Positions 39,901 through 54,900 are shown, counted from the first letter of the stretch. The stretch: 64,000 nt of DNA from Amblyornis subalaris (GCA_018881555.1 JACAXG010000025.1:7199899-7263898); one strand, 5' to 3'. A program made the numbers and translations. Notes: generated from the letters alone by a model not told the origin.

Positions 39901-42900
39901 GAGAAATGCCAACAGAGCTCACAGGGTACTGAAGCTTGGGAACACTCACTTGTAGGATTGGGGCTTTTCCCATTATAGAAGCAGGGAGGGAGGAAGCTCT
40001 AAGCCCACCTCCCAGCCTGGACACTAACACACCCATTCTTCTCCACTCACCTAGTTCATGGCTCAGCCAGCCTGAAAGATAGGCCTCAGTACCTGTTGTG
40101 GGCTGTGTCACGGCTGCCAAATATCAAGGATTGAGTGCAGCTTCCTTCTGCAAAATGATCTTATTAAACACTGTGCCCTTAGACAACAAGTGTCAAGAGC
40201 ACAATATCAGCTGCTAAAGCCAACATAAAGCATTTGAGGAAACCACCTTGGCTGCTAAGGCCTCTATGGGACCGATTACTTATTTGCCATATGCACTGAT
40301 ATATTATAGTGTTTATGAATCACTTGGATTATCTTTTTGTTTCAGGGAATATATGTCCTTCAGCCTGACCAAATGCAGGTAAAAAACATTACAGGGTAGG
40401 AAATAAGCCTTAGAATGTATTTTCTTTGTCTCTCTCATTTTTATTTTTCTCCTGGGACCAGTGGCCATTCTCTGCTCCTTTTCAAGGTAATAGCAGTGCT
40501 CCTGTTGGTTGCTGTGGTGTGGCCTCTGCCTTATTGTTCACTGCTGTTTTGCAAGCTTGGGGTTTAGAAGACCCCAAGGATGTTCTAGTACAGAAGTTGA
40601 ATCCTTCAGAATAGTTCAGAGGTGTGGGGAAACATGCCACTATAAGAGTTCTTGAACCAGTGCTGGCATGAGGAGGATACAACCTGTATCTTCTTTTAAC
40701 AGGCCCCTGTCCTGGGATAAACATTGTTCCTGAAATGTTTGGTTCCTCCCCTTCTGCAGGGCAGATGAAAATGTGAAAGTTCCAAGACTGCTGTGTTGTC
40801 ACAGTTGATTACAATTCTTATGGTGAACAGCTCTGGAGAAATTCAAAGCAGTTCTGTTCCCTGAAATCTTTTGAAACTGAAACAACATTTGTCTGCTTGT
40901 TCTTCATCACTCTCTATTTTCTTGCTCTGCCACTGCTGGCTGGCAGACAAGCTGTGCTCCTCCCAGGAGAAGTTTTGTTCCTGGGGGATTACCCTATTGT
41001 GTTGAAGTGCGAGAAATTGCCAATCTCACAGAACAGTGCCTCTTCTTCTGGGATTTTGCTGGAGTCTCAAGATGTTTCCAGTGTTGCTGATTCGTTGTAA
41101 GGTCCCACCACAGCACTGAAGGTCACCTGTCTCTATTGTCAGAGGGGTTTGTACTCTTTAAAAACATCATGTTTCAGTTCTCTCTCCAGGTAAACTGGGT
41201 CAGTGATGCTTGCTTACCTCTTGGAGGGGAGGATATGAAAAAAATGTATTCATGCCTGTGAAAACTAAATAGCAGAAGCTGTTAAGTGCAAACTATGATT
41301 ATATTTTAAAAGGAGGTTTTAAGTGTTTGTCCATGTCCTTTCTGTAATGGAATTATTTCTGGAGGACAGTGCTTTATGGCTTTAATTACTGCAAGTTGCT
41401 TTCTACTCACTAAACTCCCATTCTTTTGTATTGCAGTTCTTAAATCCACTTCTTATTCTTGTCTTCATCCCAATTTTTGACCTTGGGCTCTACCCCCTGA
41501 TAAACATGTGCAAATTTAATTTCACGTAAGTACTTGGGGACAATGCAGATGCCTCTGTGCTTTTTCTTTTGCAGTAAATGTGCAGAATAGCTTTTGGGAA
41601 AGAGAAACACAGATTTCCATTCATTCTTCCCAGTACTTGAGTCTACTTCAGTCCCAAGAGGCAACATCGCCCTCTTCCACAGACCCTGGGAAATCCAGAG
41701 GGTAAAATTCAGTGATGTTTGATTGTGGTCTGTACACATTTTCCCAAAAGCAGATATGAATAGTCTCACTTTGAATTTGATCAACATGTTTTTCACTTTG
41801 TTTCACANGTCATGCCTAAATAATTACCTCCCTGAAAAGTCCCTGTGGGGCCAAATTCGTGGTCCCATGTGCCTGAGGATCTGAACCAGTGAGTGCATAA
41901 GGGGATTTCCATATAAGCCAAGTATTTTATCCCTAGTCTATGCTAGCAAGAAATGCAGTGTAATAGGAGCAGACCTCAGGTTGTTTCTGAGACCCACTTT
42001 GTGCATTTTGGGTGAATTTACTTCAGAGTGTCTGTATTCTGCCTCTGTGGACTGATGCCCTGTAGCAGAGGGAGTATGTTATGTGCACTCATGGAGTGCC
42101 TTTGACAGTGGAGTTTCATCTGAAAGGAACCAAGTTTCCATGCTCCAGCACCACTTCTCCATGTGAACCACAGAGTGGGAAAGGGCGATGAGTGGGGTGA
42201 TTGGCTAATTCCTAATCCAAACTAAAATGCTGAACAGACAAAACCATGTAAAATGGGGGTAGAAGGAGCTCCAGAAGCCTTCCCCCTCATCCTGCTTATC
42301 CTTTCCCAGCACGCTGAACTACTTGCACCTAAAGACGCATCAAAGATCTTGTCCAGCCCTGCAATGGTGCGTCTTTTGGAGGACACACGTCAGAGGCTGT
42401 GCTTTTCCCTGCTACCTTAGTGTGAGCCCATGGCCTGGACTGTGCCCCAAGCTGACAGAAAACTTCCTGCCTGATGACCAACTCAGAGTAGTTCACCCAG
42501 CAGCACAAACTCAAGCACCAGCCAGGATTGAATGCCAGGACTAAAGACCATTACAAAGAGTGGAGATGACTGAATCTAGAATGAGATTTGTTTCAAATCT
42601 CAACAACTCAATACTCAGTTTGAACTTGCTGTTCTGGACCTGTTTTACCTACTTTATTTGCGATTTTCTCATGTAACTCTGGTAGAGTTGCACTAGCTTT
42701 GCCTTGAGTTTAGAAGTAAAATCTTTATTTTCTAGAAATGTAAATGTATTGGCATAAGAAATAACCCAGAATGATGCCCCAGATGGTCAGAAACATTGAT
42801 GACACAAACTACACATTTTTCTGCTCCTCATTCCCAGTGCTAAATAGCATGTTCCTTTTCTTTTGCCTTTCCCAAAAGGGACTGGAAGATACATCATCTC

Positions 42901-45900
42901 TAGTGCTCCTTCCAACATCACGGATTGACATAATGTCATGAGCTATTCCCACTAGAAGAGCTGGAAAAGAGATAATATGAAACTTGCAAGGAAAGAACTT
43001 CTTTTCATGGCATATCAGCTTTAATTGGCCTCAGTGCTGGCCTCATACAGAATAATAAAATAGTTTTAAGTTAAATGATTGGCAATTTAAACAGCCTGTC
43101 ATCCCGAGTGCCACCTGTTGGACAGTTTATTACATGGTTTTGGCACATCTTTGGCTCTGAGGAATGGTATTCTGTAGTTTAAATTACTTTTTTCCCTTAA
43201 TGGCACCTCTTTCATTTGCTCCATAGACCTATTAGGAAAATGGCAACAGGTATGATCCTTGCAGGGCTGGCGTTTGGACTTGCAGCTATTATAGAAGTCA
43301 AAATAAATGTAAGTAAAGCACAAGGGATTCCTCAGAAATACTTTCTTTCCCTGGGGTGTTTTTATTGATGCCTGTTAGATAATCCTTTTAGCCATTGTGC
43401 TCCTTGATTAAAATTTGTAATGTTTTCTTTACAATTGAGCATACTGATCCAGTTGCTAATGATAATTCTTACCTTGTCTACTTTTCCCTCTCTTTGTCTC
43501 TATATCTTTCTTTCTAGTCTTTGCAGTTTTGCTGTGCTGGTCATCTGTATTGGTCTATATTCTAGATTTCCATCGTCAAAGTGCTTGACAGACATCTAGT
43601 TAATGCTAGTGATTAATTGCCAAAAGGTAGTCTGTTCTCTCTCCTTTTTCTTACTGTAGCTTGCCTATATTTTTCTGTTTCGGGTCTTTTGTGTGCATGT
43701 GGTGGTTTTGATTTTTTTATTCAATTTTTAAAAAAGTTTTACATTTAATTTATTTCCTACTTTAGGGTGAGGATGGCTTTTTACAAGTCAAATTGTTTCT
43801 CTGGGGAGGCAGGTGAATGCAGTCCCAGGCATCAGGCACTGCCAGGCATCCCCAGACAGGATGGCAGCAAATCTCTTATAAATTCCATGTTAGCTCCTGC
43901 AGATTTGTAATGTTTGTTTCTGGCTTATGGCCAGCATTGTGTAGACTTTGGCTGACCTTTGTCTCACAAAAGTTACTACAGGATTAATTTTTAAAGCTTC
44001 CATGTATACTTAAAATGTTCTGTTAGAGTGGCTGGCTCACAGCCCTGGCTTAACATCTGCTGGTTCCTCAGGTGAATCCACAAACGAGCTTCCCACTGAA
44101 ATGAGACACTGTGGGTTCAGGTCTTTTTTTCTGATCTCTTTATGTGAGCAAAGAAATGGTCTCATTGCCACCACCAGCAGCTCTGGCTGAGCACCAGTTT
44201 GCTCTGGCTGTGGGTGACTGCTCTGGGCAGATGCAAGGTGAGTTAGAGGTTCCCCCTGCCTGTGCATGAAAATTTTACCCTGCAGGCCTTTATAAGCTCT
44301 AGCAAAGAGGAGGATAAGATGGCTCACCTTTACTTGACTGTGGGTAGCAGAAGTGAAAAGCCACAGTAATGGAATTTGCTGGATAACGTTAACAGGCCTG
44401 TTGGTCCGGAGCAGCATATGGATACAGGGAAATCAGCTCGCTCTATCTTCTGTGGCAGCATGTCTCCCCACCAAGTTAGGTTTAAAATTCCCTCCCTGAA
44501 ATACCCAAATTATCAGATAAGATAGAAGAAAAATTAATAGCTCTGCAGTATTGCTGGCAGCTACTTGAAACTAAAGTGAGGAAAAAAAAAAGGTAAAAAA
44601 AAAATTAGCTCTGCAGGTAGTACAAGGCTGACAGTGATTGATGTACTCTTTCTAGGAAATGATTCCTGACAGAGATACCTCAGTGCTGGAGGCATGAGCT
44701 TCCCTGTCTGAGAAAACAGGGAATAAGATCTCTACAGTTGGCTGTTAGATAGCGAGGTGTCCAGGAATGCAAAAGGACCAATTACAGACATGAAGCTGGA
44801 CTGGGATTTTCAGAACTGCTTAACTTCTGGTCTGATTCTTTTNCCAGTCACTGAGTGCACTGGGAAATAATTATTCTGGTCACTGCTTTTGAAAGCTAAG
44901 CACAATTTTTTCCATTCTGATATGGCAGTTGGTTAAATCCAGGCACTAGGGAGCTGTATAATGAAAGCTGTGACATTGTTCTACCTCCTCAGTAGGCGTG
45001 CAGTCTGTACACTTAGTGGTGTAAAGAGCAATTTTTGGGAAGAATGATGGGTTGGCCATTGAGCTACTATGAGGAAACCTCCCTAAAAAAGATTTATGTT
45101 CCCTTTTCTCTGAGTGCAACTTCTGTTGAGGAAGGGATGGAAAAGTGTCATTACAGAGAGGAAGACTATTATGGCTAAAAATGAAGAGATATTAAAGTGC
45201 TAATGAAACATACAGATGGCACTTAAAGCCTTTTACTTTAATTAGGAAACCGATATGCCTCGACTTGTCCCAAAAGAAAGTTTAATTCGGGTCCTGAATC
45301 TGGCAAAGAACCCTGTTCAAGTGACAATCCGAGACAAGGACCTATTTCAGCAGCCCGTGGAGTCTTTTCAGGTAAGCATATATTTGGGACTGAAGGCCTG
45401 ACTTGCATCTCGTTGAAGAAAGGATGGGCTTTTTTTTCTGGCATTTTCTAATACAGCCCACAGATGCAAAAGCTTGTTCTGCTCCATCGCCTCAGAAGTG
45501 CATGGAAATAGCTTTACAAATGGAGCATAATATCTCTGTTATATGAGACAGAAATTGAACGTTTGGAGACAAATTTCCGCAGCAAAGGATACACCTTACA
45601 CTCACCTGTAATTAGGAATAAAGGATAACAGGATTACAGGCTCCCTTCAGGAGGGGATAGTGTTGCACTTGGTAGGAGGAGACAGGTCCTTTCTCATCTG
45701 AAAAAAGTATAACCCAGTTTGTTTTCTTCCACAGAACCCAGCTGAGTACTCAAAATTAATATTGAATGGAGAGCAACAGAGTCTTCTCTTCACCTTGCAA
45801 CATCAAGGATTGACTCTCGCTTTTAACTACACCGTGAAGGAAAAATCAGTATACAGCTTAATTGTTTTTGAGGCAGAAGGAAGCCTATCAAACCGCTTAG

Positions 45901-48900
45901 TGAGTGTGGGAGTGAAGTGTAAATACAGTATTAATTCAATGGCTGTGATGCTACAATGGGGTAATAGGCTCATTAATTCATTTGCTCAGTTGCAATGTCT
46001 GTCTGATTGCTCTCAGATGCTCTAAACCTGACTTCTTAGCTAGAGGCACTGGATCTGTGCACATTTCTGCTGGTTGATTAATAGAGGCGTTGTGGCATCT
46101 GAGAGTTTCTGGGCACACTTTAATCCACTGAATGCTGCAGTGGGAGAGCAGAGTCATGCCTGCGAGGCAGCAGAGCTTGAGAAAGCTGGGGAAACAGAGC
46201 CAGAGACTTCCCCCCAAAGATGATTCTATAAAGCAAAGATGTTAAAGAGGCTCTAGGGCTGGCCATGGAATAAAAGCATCAGAGGAACGATTCTGGGTTT
46301 AGTTATTGCAAGTGTTTAGTGAAAATGCACAGAAGGCCCATTTGTTTTGCTGAACAGAATAAATGATTAAGCTCATTTCAGGCTCTGCAGCAGAGCTGGC
46401 TGCATTTGGACTTTCGTGTATTTCTGCAACAATCAGAGAGGGGCATATGGGATGTGTAGGGCAGATTCTGGTATCTTTTATGCGTAGCTGTGTCCTAAGA
46501 ATCTTTTCTTGAAATGAATGATGTTATTGCACATTGTGGCAGGTGTGTGAATGCCATCAGAATCTGTCCTCATGCTAAAATATCCATTCTCTTTGCAGTT
46601 CCTCAGCCTCCTACTTTGCAGGGTAGCTATACCAAGCATTCAGTATTGCATAATAGAAATCATGTAACTGCTTTGCAAAACTAATTTAAAGAATTTATTT
46701 TGTCATAACGTCAGGGGGTTTTGCTGTTTTATGGTTTGTAGTCTGGAGCTAAGTATCACACAAAGTTTCCCTGTGACCATGATGACTGTGTGCTGTTGCC
46801 TAAGAAATGGATACTTGTACAGTGATTTCCATACAGTCCTTAGGAAGCAAAAGCCTGAGACAGGCTGGAGCAAAGCAATCTCGTAGCTTCAGTACATCTG
46901 TGCTGCCCCAGCTGTCTGGACTGGGCTTAAGTTAATGCCCACCCTGGCACAGGCAGGCTCCCATGTGCTGGGATGCTATTGACCTGTCATTCACAGCTGT
47001 AGATAAGGGAGATGTGGAAGACAGTGTGGTAAATGATACTTTTCCAGCATTACAACACAAGGAAGGCAACGCCAGCTTCACTGTTGTGTTGCAGGGCTTG
47101 CCCTCGAGTAACTCTCCTCACTGCTGGATTTGGCCCACTCACTCAGGTGGGAGTGCTTTCCTGGAATGATCCAATCTGAAATTTGTTTCTTCTCCTTTGT
47201 GGGCTGTTGAGTGGGCAGGAAATGAATCTGACAGCTCTGGGGATCATCAGTGAAAACGAGTAATTATTTGGCTGGTCTATCTGCAACGAACTAGAGTGTT
47301 CATCCCTATGTGTCTCCCATGGGAAAAAAAAAAGATGTTGCCGTTTATTATTTATTGCTCTGACATTTATTATTCACTGTGGCTCTTTATTATTTAGGGC
47401 ATATGTTATTTGTGGGTAGCATATTACTCTGAAATACAATAGATATTTTATAGGTGTACTGAAATTCTGAGTCCTTGGTCTCAGAAACTCAGAGTTTAGC
47501 ATCAGGCAAAAAGTGTGGCAAAAGGGCCAGAAAATTTTTAGAGAGAGCCAGTTTCTGAAAGTAGATTCAGTCCCTTTTGGCTTGCCTGGGTTCCAGCTGT
47601 GGGCAGTGCAAATTGAAATTGCCCTGCCATCTTCAGTGAACATGGACAGCTCTGGATTGTTACCAGCCAAGAGCTTTGCTTTGTGTTCTTTGTGTGTGAC
47701 ATACAACCTCCAGGGCAAGGCTGTGTCTTTGTTTTTCCCAGCATTGTACACCAAATAGACTTTCTTCAAATGAATGTTGATTAACTATTTAGCTGCTGCT
47801 CTAGCTGTGATCTCCAGGGGAGACACTGTCACTCCCCAGTGTGCCGCTCCAGATGGCCATTTCAGGGATCTGTCCACAGAGACTGTGAGCACAAACAAGC
47901 TCAGTTCATCTTGGTTTCTCCTGCTCTCTGCCTGCACATTACAACAGTTTAATCTCTTGAGTATTGAAGGTCAGGGAAAGCATGAGTGATACATGATGAT
48001 CAGTATAGTAACCTACCAGTTCCTCTCAGCTCTAGACTTCTGTGAAGTCTATGAGTATGACAAGAATCAGGGTCTGAAAGTTAGGCAGTTGCAGGTTTTG
48101 TTAGAGTAAGGCACTCAAGTTTAATTGTAACTAGTCACTGAAAGATGCTAATGTGGATAATGCTCTCTTGCTATCTCCAGATCAAGACAAATACTTTTTT
48201 GGAGGGTGTTACATGCCTCAGTAGAAGGGTGGCTGGCTGAAACTCTGTAGCCTTTGTTACAGAGGAGATGAGGAGAAAAGGTATGATCTCATCTTAAGCC
48301 CTTGGTGGAGATGAAATTTTTTCATTGGCTTCATTTTACCAGGACTCCACATCTGTGGCCTGATGTAAAGCTTATGTGAGAGTCCAGTTGATTTCCACAG
48401 GCTTTGCAGCACATGTGTAACTCTACAGACACTACTATTGTCTGCCACACATTGTTGTAAGGCAGCATTAATAAATATGTTTGCTGTTTTTTTCTTCCCC
48501 TCTTTAGATCACAGACTTGGAAGCAAAGCCAGAAAATGGTTTGGCAGCTGCTAGGTAGGAATGGCTTTTTTTTGAGGGTTTGAAGGTGGTTATGTGAGAG
48601 AAAGTGCTTTTGTCTAATGCATCTGTATGTAACAGAACCCAGATGTTCTCGAGTTGGAATCTAGTCCACGCTTCTCATGCAAGACTCGGGTGTCAGCTGC
48701 GGAGGCTTGACAGAGTGTCACCTCCCACACATGCCATGCAGAGCTGAGCACTATTGCTGCTCACCGCCCAGGGTAGTCTGGGCTGAGATGGTAACATCAA
48801 AGATCTCCTCCCTTGGAAATGTGGCAAATTCATCTCACTGTGTCCCATCTCTTTGGGAAAGAAAGGGAAGAAGCAATCTGGATAGGAGTTGTTGCCATGT

Positions 48901-51900
48901 CCTCTGTAAGCTGGCCAACTCATGAGGTTCTCACCCAAACTCATGCACAAGTGTATTGAATTTGATACAGCAACAATTTTACATCCTCATAAACAATTCA
49001 GCTGGGCATTGGGCTGTGCTTAGTCCACTCTTCCTAATTTGAGCTACCCCATATAGTCCATTAACACTCCTGTGCTGGTTTGTCCTGGTTGCTGAGTTGC
49101 AGAAGCAAGCAAATTTGGAAAAAAAAAGGATTCCAGGCAGATTTTCTGGAGGATATGGGCAAGGTGAAATTAAAAACAAAACAAACCAAACCCACCACAA
49201 AAGCAAAACCAAAAAATAACCAAACCAAACAAATCTTAAAAACAATGCCCACCCCCTTTATCTGAAAGTCTGTATAGACAAAGCAGGAGAGCAGTGTCTC
49301 TTCAGAGCCCTGTGCTTGTGAAGGTTTCTACTGACTAAATCCCCAAACTTTTCCTTTAACGATTTATAAAGAGATTTTACTAGGAAGAAACTACTTTTTC
49401 ACTAAAAAGTTACTTTTGTTAAGCACTTGACTACCTTCAGGGATTTCACCCCCGTTTTAAGAACTGAAAACCCGAAGAGCTGAAAACTCTATTTTAAAAC
49501 AGATCAAATGAAAAGCGTTTGGTTTTACTAACAATTTTGGAGTTGTTAAAAGGAAACTGTCATGTGTATAAAAAAGCCCAATATAAGCACTGAGTAAAAA
49601 ACCCCCAACAAAACATTTCCATGTAAGTTTTAGTTTGGATAAAAATATCTTATTTTGCTAGAAAACTCTTTCCCACTGGTAGAAACTCCCTGCCAGCATG
49701 GTGCACATCCTGCTCATCAGGATACACAGCTTCAGAGTTTCCTGTGGTGGGCTGAGGCTCTGTCCTCTCATGGAACAGAGGAAAAGCCATGGAACAATCA
49801 CCATAGAGTCATAGAATGGTCTGGGTTGGAAGGGACCTTTAAGATCATCTCATTCCAATCCCCCTGCCATGGGCAGGGACACCCTTCCACTAGACCAGTT
49901 TGTCAAAGCCCTGTCCAACCAGGCCCTGAACATTTCCAGGGATGAGGCATCCACAGCTTCTCTGGGCAACCTGTTCCAATGTCTCACCACCCTCATAATG
50001 AAGAGATTCTTCCTAAAATCTAATATAATCTAAACCTACTCTCTCTCATTGTAAAACCATTCCCCCTTGTAAGAAGTCCCTCTCCAGCTCTCTTGTAGGA
50101 CCCCTTCAGGTACTGGAAGGTGCTCTAAGGTCTCTCTGGAGCTTTCTCTTCCCCAAGCTGAACAGCCCCAAGTCTGTAACCCTGTCTTCCTAGGAGAGGT
50201 GCTCCAACCCTCTGATCACCTTTATGGCTTCCTCTGCATTTGCTGCAATCTTTGATGGTCCCTGGGATTGGATTGACTGGAGGTTCTAATACACAACAAG
50301 TGGATCTATCTCCTCACAGGAGATAGAGTAAGAGGGTAAAATTACACAGCAGGGAAACTAATCTTTTGAAAGTATTGAAAAATTGGGCAATGGATCAGGC
50401 ACATATTTTGGTAACTTGCAGGAGAGACTTAGGAAATTACAGAAAGTTTTGGGAGAGTGAGTAAACTTCTAAAGTGCCTGCTATTATGCTTCTCCTGCCC
50501 TGTCTGACAGGTCAATGAAATATGGTTTCTTTGCAGGTTCATTAATGGTTTGAGCCAAGATGTCAACCTCACCATTGATAGCAAAAGGTTCATTGCTGTT
50601 CAGAAAAACTACAGCACTTCTGAGTACTCACTGCTGGAGAGGGACGTGTAAGTCTCCCTTGATGAGCTGAAGGTCCTTGCTGAGGCATTTCCTTGGATAC
50701 AAAGAGACTTTCCTCAGCTTAATAGCAAAACCTTCATTGCTGTTGTCTTGGCATGTGGTTGTTGGGGCAGATGTTTGCAGAAAATCAGAATTATCAGCTC
50801 GGTGCAGAGCAGGTGCTCCGGGCCAGTTGTGTGTGTGCAGAAGTTTTTATTCACATTATGTGGGGGCCTGGAGGGAAGAGACTGTCCACTCCTGTGCATC
50901 TGTCAGCAGACTAAGGTGGAACATGGTAAAGTCTCCTCTGCCATTTGGTGCCTACTTAATTTTGTTATTCTCTCAGGCCCAACAATTAGTGTTAGGATGT
51001 TCTCAGGAAAAGACCAATTCATATTCCATGCTACAAAGTGTTGGTATGTGGGCTGGTAACATCAAGTAGCATTACATGGCTTTGCAGGCTGGGCTTGTTA
51101 GACAGGGGCTCCATATGGCCTTGGTTTGGCAGCATTGGAGTTGGCTCTTGTAGGGTATTTCTAGCATTTCCAATGTTTCAAAACAAGCTTCATGGCTTTT
51201 CTCTGCATCAGCTCCATCCAAAATATTTATTGCTGCAATTTAGTAGGATGCAACAGCCATTGTGGCAATGCTACTGAGCCTCTGTGCCATCTCACACATC
51301 CAAAATCAGAAGAACAAATATGAAGGCTAATTTGCTCTATTGAAAGAAAACAAAGTGGCTTCTGGGTGCACATCTCTGATTTCCTGTAGAACTGCTGGTC
51401 TGCCCCACAGTTCCTGAAGGAATGGAGCAAAGTTTGGAAGGAAAATAAACCTGAGGGGAAGAAAAATAAAATAAATCAGCACCAAGAAGAAGTGGAAGTG
51501 ATTAAAAAATGTTAGGAATGGCCTAGGTCATTAGGTGAACTCCACTCAGTGTCTAAGTGCTTCTGGAAGAAAAAGGTGGCTAGAACTCCAGTGGCTGTCT
51601 GACATAAACGTTACTGCATCTTTGCATCTTGCATTCTCCCTGCTCCATTTCAGGGGCATGTTTGCTAGCTCTGCTCTGTGTTCTTTGTCTGTGGAACTAA
51701 CTGGGAAATACTGTCCTTCATCCTTTTATCTAGATATAATAATGGAAAATGCATAACTGAAGCTGGAGAGTTCCCCCTGGAGCTGGGGCTGCTTGACTTC
51801 GGCGCCTCGTACACCATTGTGATAACTAACGTAAGTGTTCCTGTGATGGTAACACGCTCCTACTCTCTGGCAGTGCTTTTGTTCTTGTGTTGGTGGCTCT

Positions 51901-54900
51901 CTTGCTTTCTCCACTCTGTACGACCTAGGCAGTAGCCATCCGAAGGCAGTCCATTACGGAAGGGATAGTAAAAGGTTTTGGTACCTACATAAGCAAGCTG
52001 TGTCTGTATTCCTTCCACTTCACTCTGTGATCATGTCAGATCTTATGGCTTAAAAAGAAGTAAAATATTTTCCTTCATAGAAATCCTCCATAGAAAATCA
52101 TGTGATCTGTGGTTTGTGCTGGTCTCATGCCATCCTTGAGCAGTTAACATTGACCCAGCACACTGCAAAGAGCTATTACCATGTGCCAAGAGCTGACTCT
52201 GCTTGTGGTCTTTAAAATACTATACCTTATGGTGCCTCACACCTGAGAAACTGCAGAAACAGTCTGCTGTATGCTCACATTTAGTTTACTGAACTAAAGA
52301 CTGATCTTCCAAGATTTGAAGATTGTGCATAGGGGAAGAGGGACAAAGTCTTGAGGGAGGAGGTTGGTGAGATTGTACATCTGTTTCCTCCTCTCACTGT
52401 CTGTCTAGCTAATTTGGAGCCCAGTGTAAAGTCAAGGCATGGTTTTCTGCACAGCCTAGCCCTGACTGGGTGTGAGCACTGCTGAGAGGTTGGATTCCTT
52501 TCCCTGCCTGCCAGCCTCTTAGACACGCTGCTTCAACCCTGGTCCAGCTGGCTGGAGCTATGGAGATGAACGTGATCAGCTTAGTTCCCGTTTTAACCTT
52601 TCCACCACAGAGGCGCACAGACGAGCCGGGTCTGACAGGACACACTGCTAAGCTGCCCTCTGAGACTTCAACTACTGTGTTGTGATTAGCAGAGCAAAGT
52701 GTTGTCAGCTACTCCCTGGCAGTTGCATCTCCCTGTTGGCCAATTAATGGGAGCTGTTCATGTCCGCAGAGTCCAAATACGTAGGGGGAAAAATATAGCC
52801 GTGAAGCACCTGGCTTTTTTTTTTTCAATTCCAGTAGCTGGAGTGGGATGTACAGCCCTGGAGGGAACCAGCAGATGCTGCCATCTGTGAGTGCAGAGAT
52901 TTATGTACATAAAACACACACACTTGATGTGATGTTGGCCAGACCCTTCTTCCATGGCTGCAAGCCTCTTTCACCAGATGAGAAACAAAATAGAGAAGTT
53001 GCACAAAAAATTAATATTACACTAGGAGAACTGCCCCAGAGCCTCTGGTAACACATCAGAGTCAGGGCCAGCTGAGGTAGATGTGTCCCACGTCACTGTG
53101 GCCAAGGATTGCAGTTTTTGGTCCCATCTGCAAAAGTCTCTGCTGTAGCCCTGGCTGCTCAGGTGGCTCTGCGCCTCAGCACCTCAGCCCTTCTGAACCC
53201 TGTGCTAGTATTTCAATCTTTTTGACCCTCTGTTTTTCCATATCTCTCTCTGTGGTTTCTGCCTTCTCTAGAGAGTTAGTTTGCTCAAGGCCAAGATCAC
53301 TTTTAATTATTGCAGTGATTTGTACTGAGCCCTGCTCCTCTGCCAGGAGTGCCATATAGAAGAACCAAGAATACAATATATTAGTCTGCTAATGTAGCTG
53401 AATTGTGAAACTTAAATCATGGGGATGCTGCCTTCTACCCAGCCTTCCTCAGTGTGCAGTTACAGTGTGGTGCTTGTGACATTTCTTTATGGGCTACAGA
53501 GCAATGCACAGCTCTCCTCTCACCCCCTTTAGCCTGCTAAAATACAGTCTCTTGATTTGCCTCCCTGGCAATGATTGGTGATTAAGTACATCTTGTAAAC
53601 ATCCCTTGTATTTTCCCAAGTACTCTCCTTAAACACAGGGCTTTCTGCCTGAAGTNATTTCAATCTAGTATTTTCCTGGCTACTAGTCAAATCTCTCTCA
53701 GCCTCTGTGCATCACAGGCAGAATTAATTACACCTGGGAAAACAAACAAAATCATTAGGAATACAGCTACCATAACTATCTAAATATATCTGCTATGGAG
53801 CAGTCTTTGCTACTCTTGGAATTCCTGTGTTGAATTTTTTTGGGTATCACTGATATCGCAGGGAAGTTGTACAGTGCTGATAAAATGGGAGCAGTGAGCA
53901 TGTGGATGCAGTGAGCACTTATTCTCTCATCCCTTTCTGGCCTGGGGTATAGCAGCAGGTCACAGCCTCTGCACAAGAACCTCACAGGCTTTTCCCAGCT
54001 GCCCTACAGAAGGCAACTTCTTGTGGTACATGAATGAGCTGGAATGCTTCCATCCTGCTCCCTCTGCCCTGTGCAGCAGCAGTCAGCCCATTCTCAACAG
54101 GCTTGGAAATGACGGAGTTGAGAGCCCTAATTTTGCTTGCTTTTACCTCTGCTTAAAACTTTGTTTTGGTAAATTTGCTGTTGTTGTCCAGGCTAAGAAA
54201 GGCTTGATCTTTCAGTAATGAATCAGTGTGCCTTTATTTTCCTGCTAGATTTCTGGAGGTGCTGTTGAGACGTGGAAGTCAGAAGACATCAAAGCCAACA
54301 ATGTCCATATGGCCTGGCAGTTACCACAATACTTATTAATATCTGCTGGGGAGGTGATGTTCTCCATTACGGGTCTGGCCTTCTCCTATTCTCAGGTACT
54401 GCACCTAAAGATAAGGGGCCTACAATTAGACTTCAGGATTTATTCCTGCATCTGTCATTGGCTTGTCATATGTCCTTTGACATGGCCACTAACAATATTA
54501 TCTGTTCTTCAGCTGAAAGTGGGATTATAACAGCTTGCTGGGTGCCCTCAAGCTAAATTAATTCATACTCTGGAGTTACTTGTTCTCAGTGATACTTGGA
54601 AAAGTCTCTTTCTGGTAAAGCTGAGAACAGAGAACACAACTGGATAGAGGTTTCTTTTAATGTGAAAGCTCTGAATACTGTAATATCAGGGTTTTCTCCC
54701 AGTGAAATATTTTATGATGTGTATTTTTCAGTGATAAAAAGACAAAGGTATCTCAAGGGCTACAGGGTGGCATGGGGGCTTGGCACCTGCTTTAAATTGA
54801 GAGATTGAAGGGGTTTAAACATATGAGTCTGTAACAAGGGAGCAAGGGGTAACGAGTGTGCAGGAGATGATTTGGTTGTTGTTTGGGGAGGCTTATGAGA

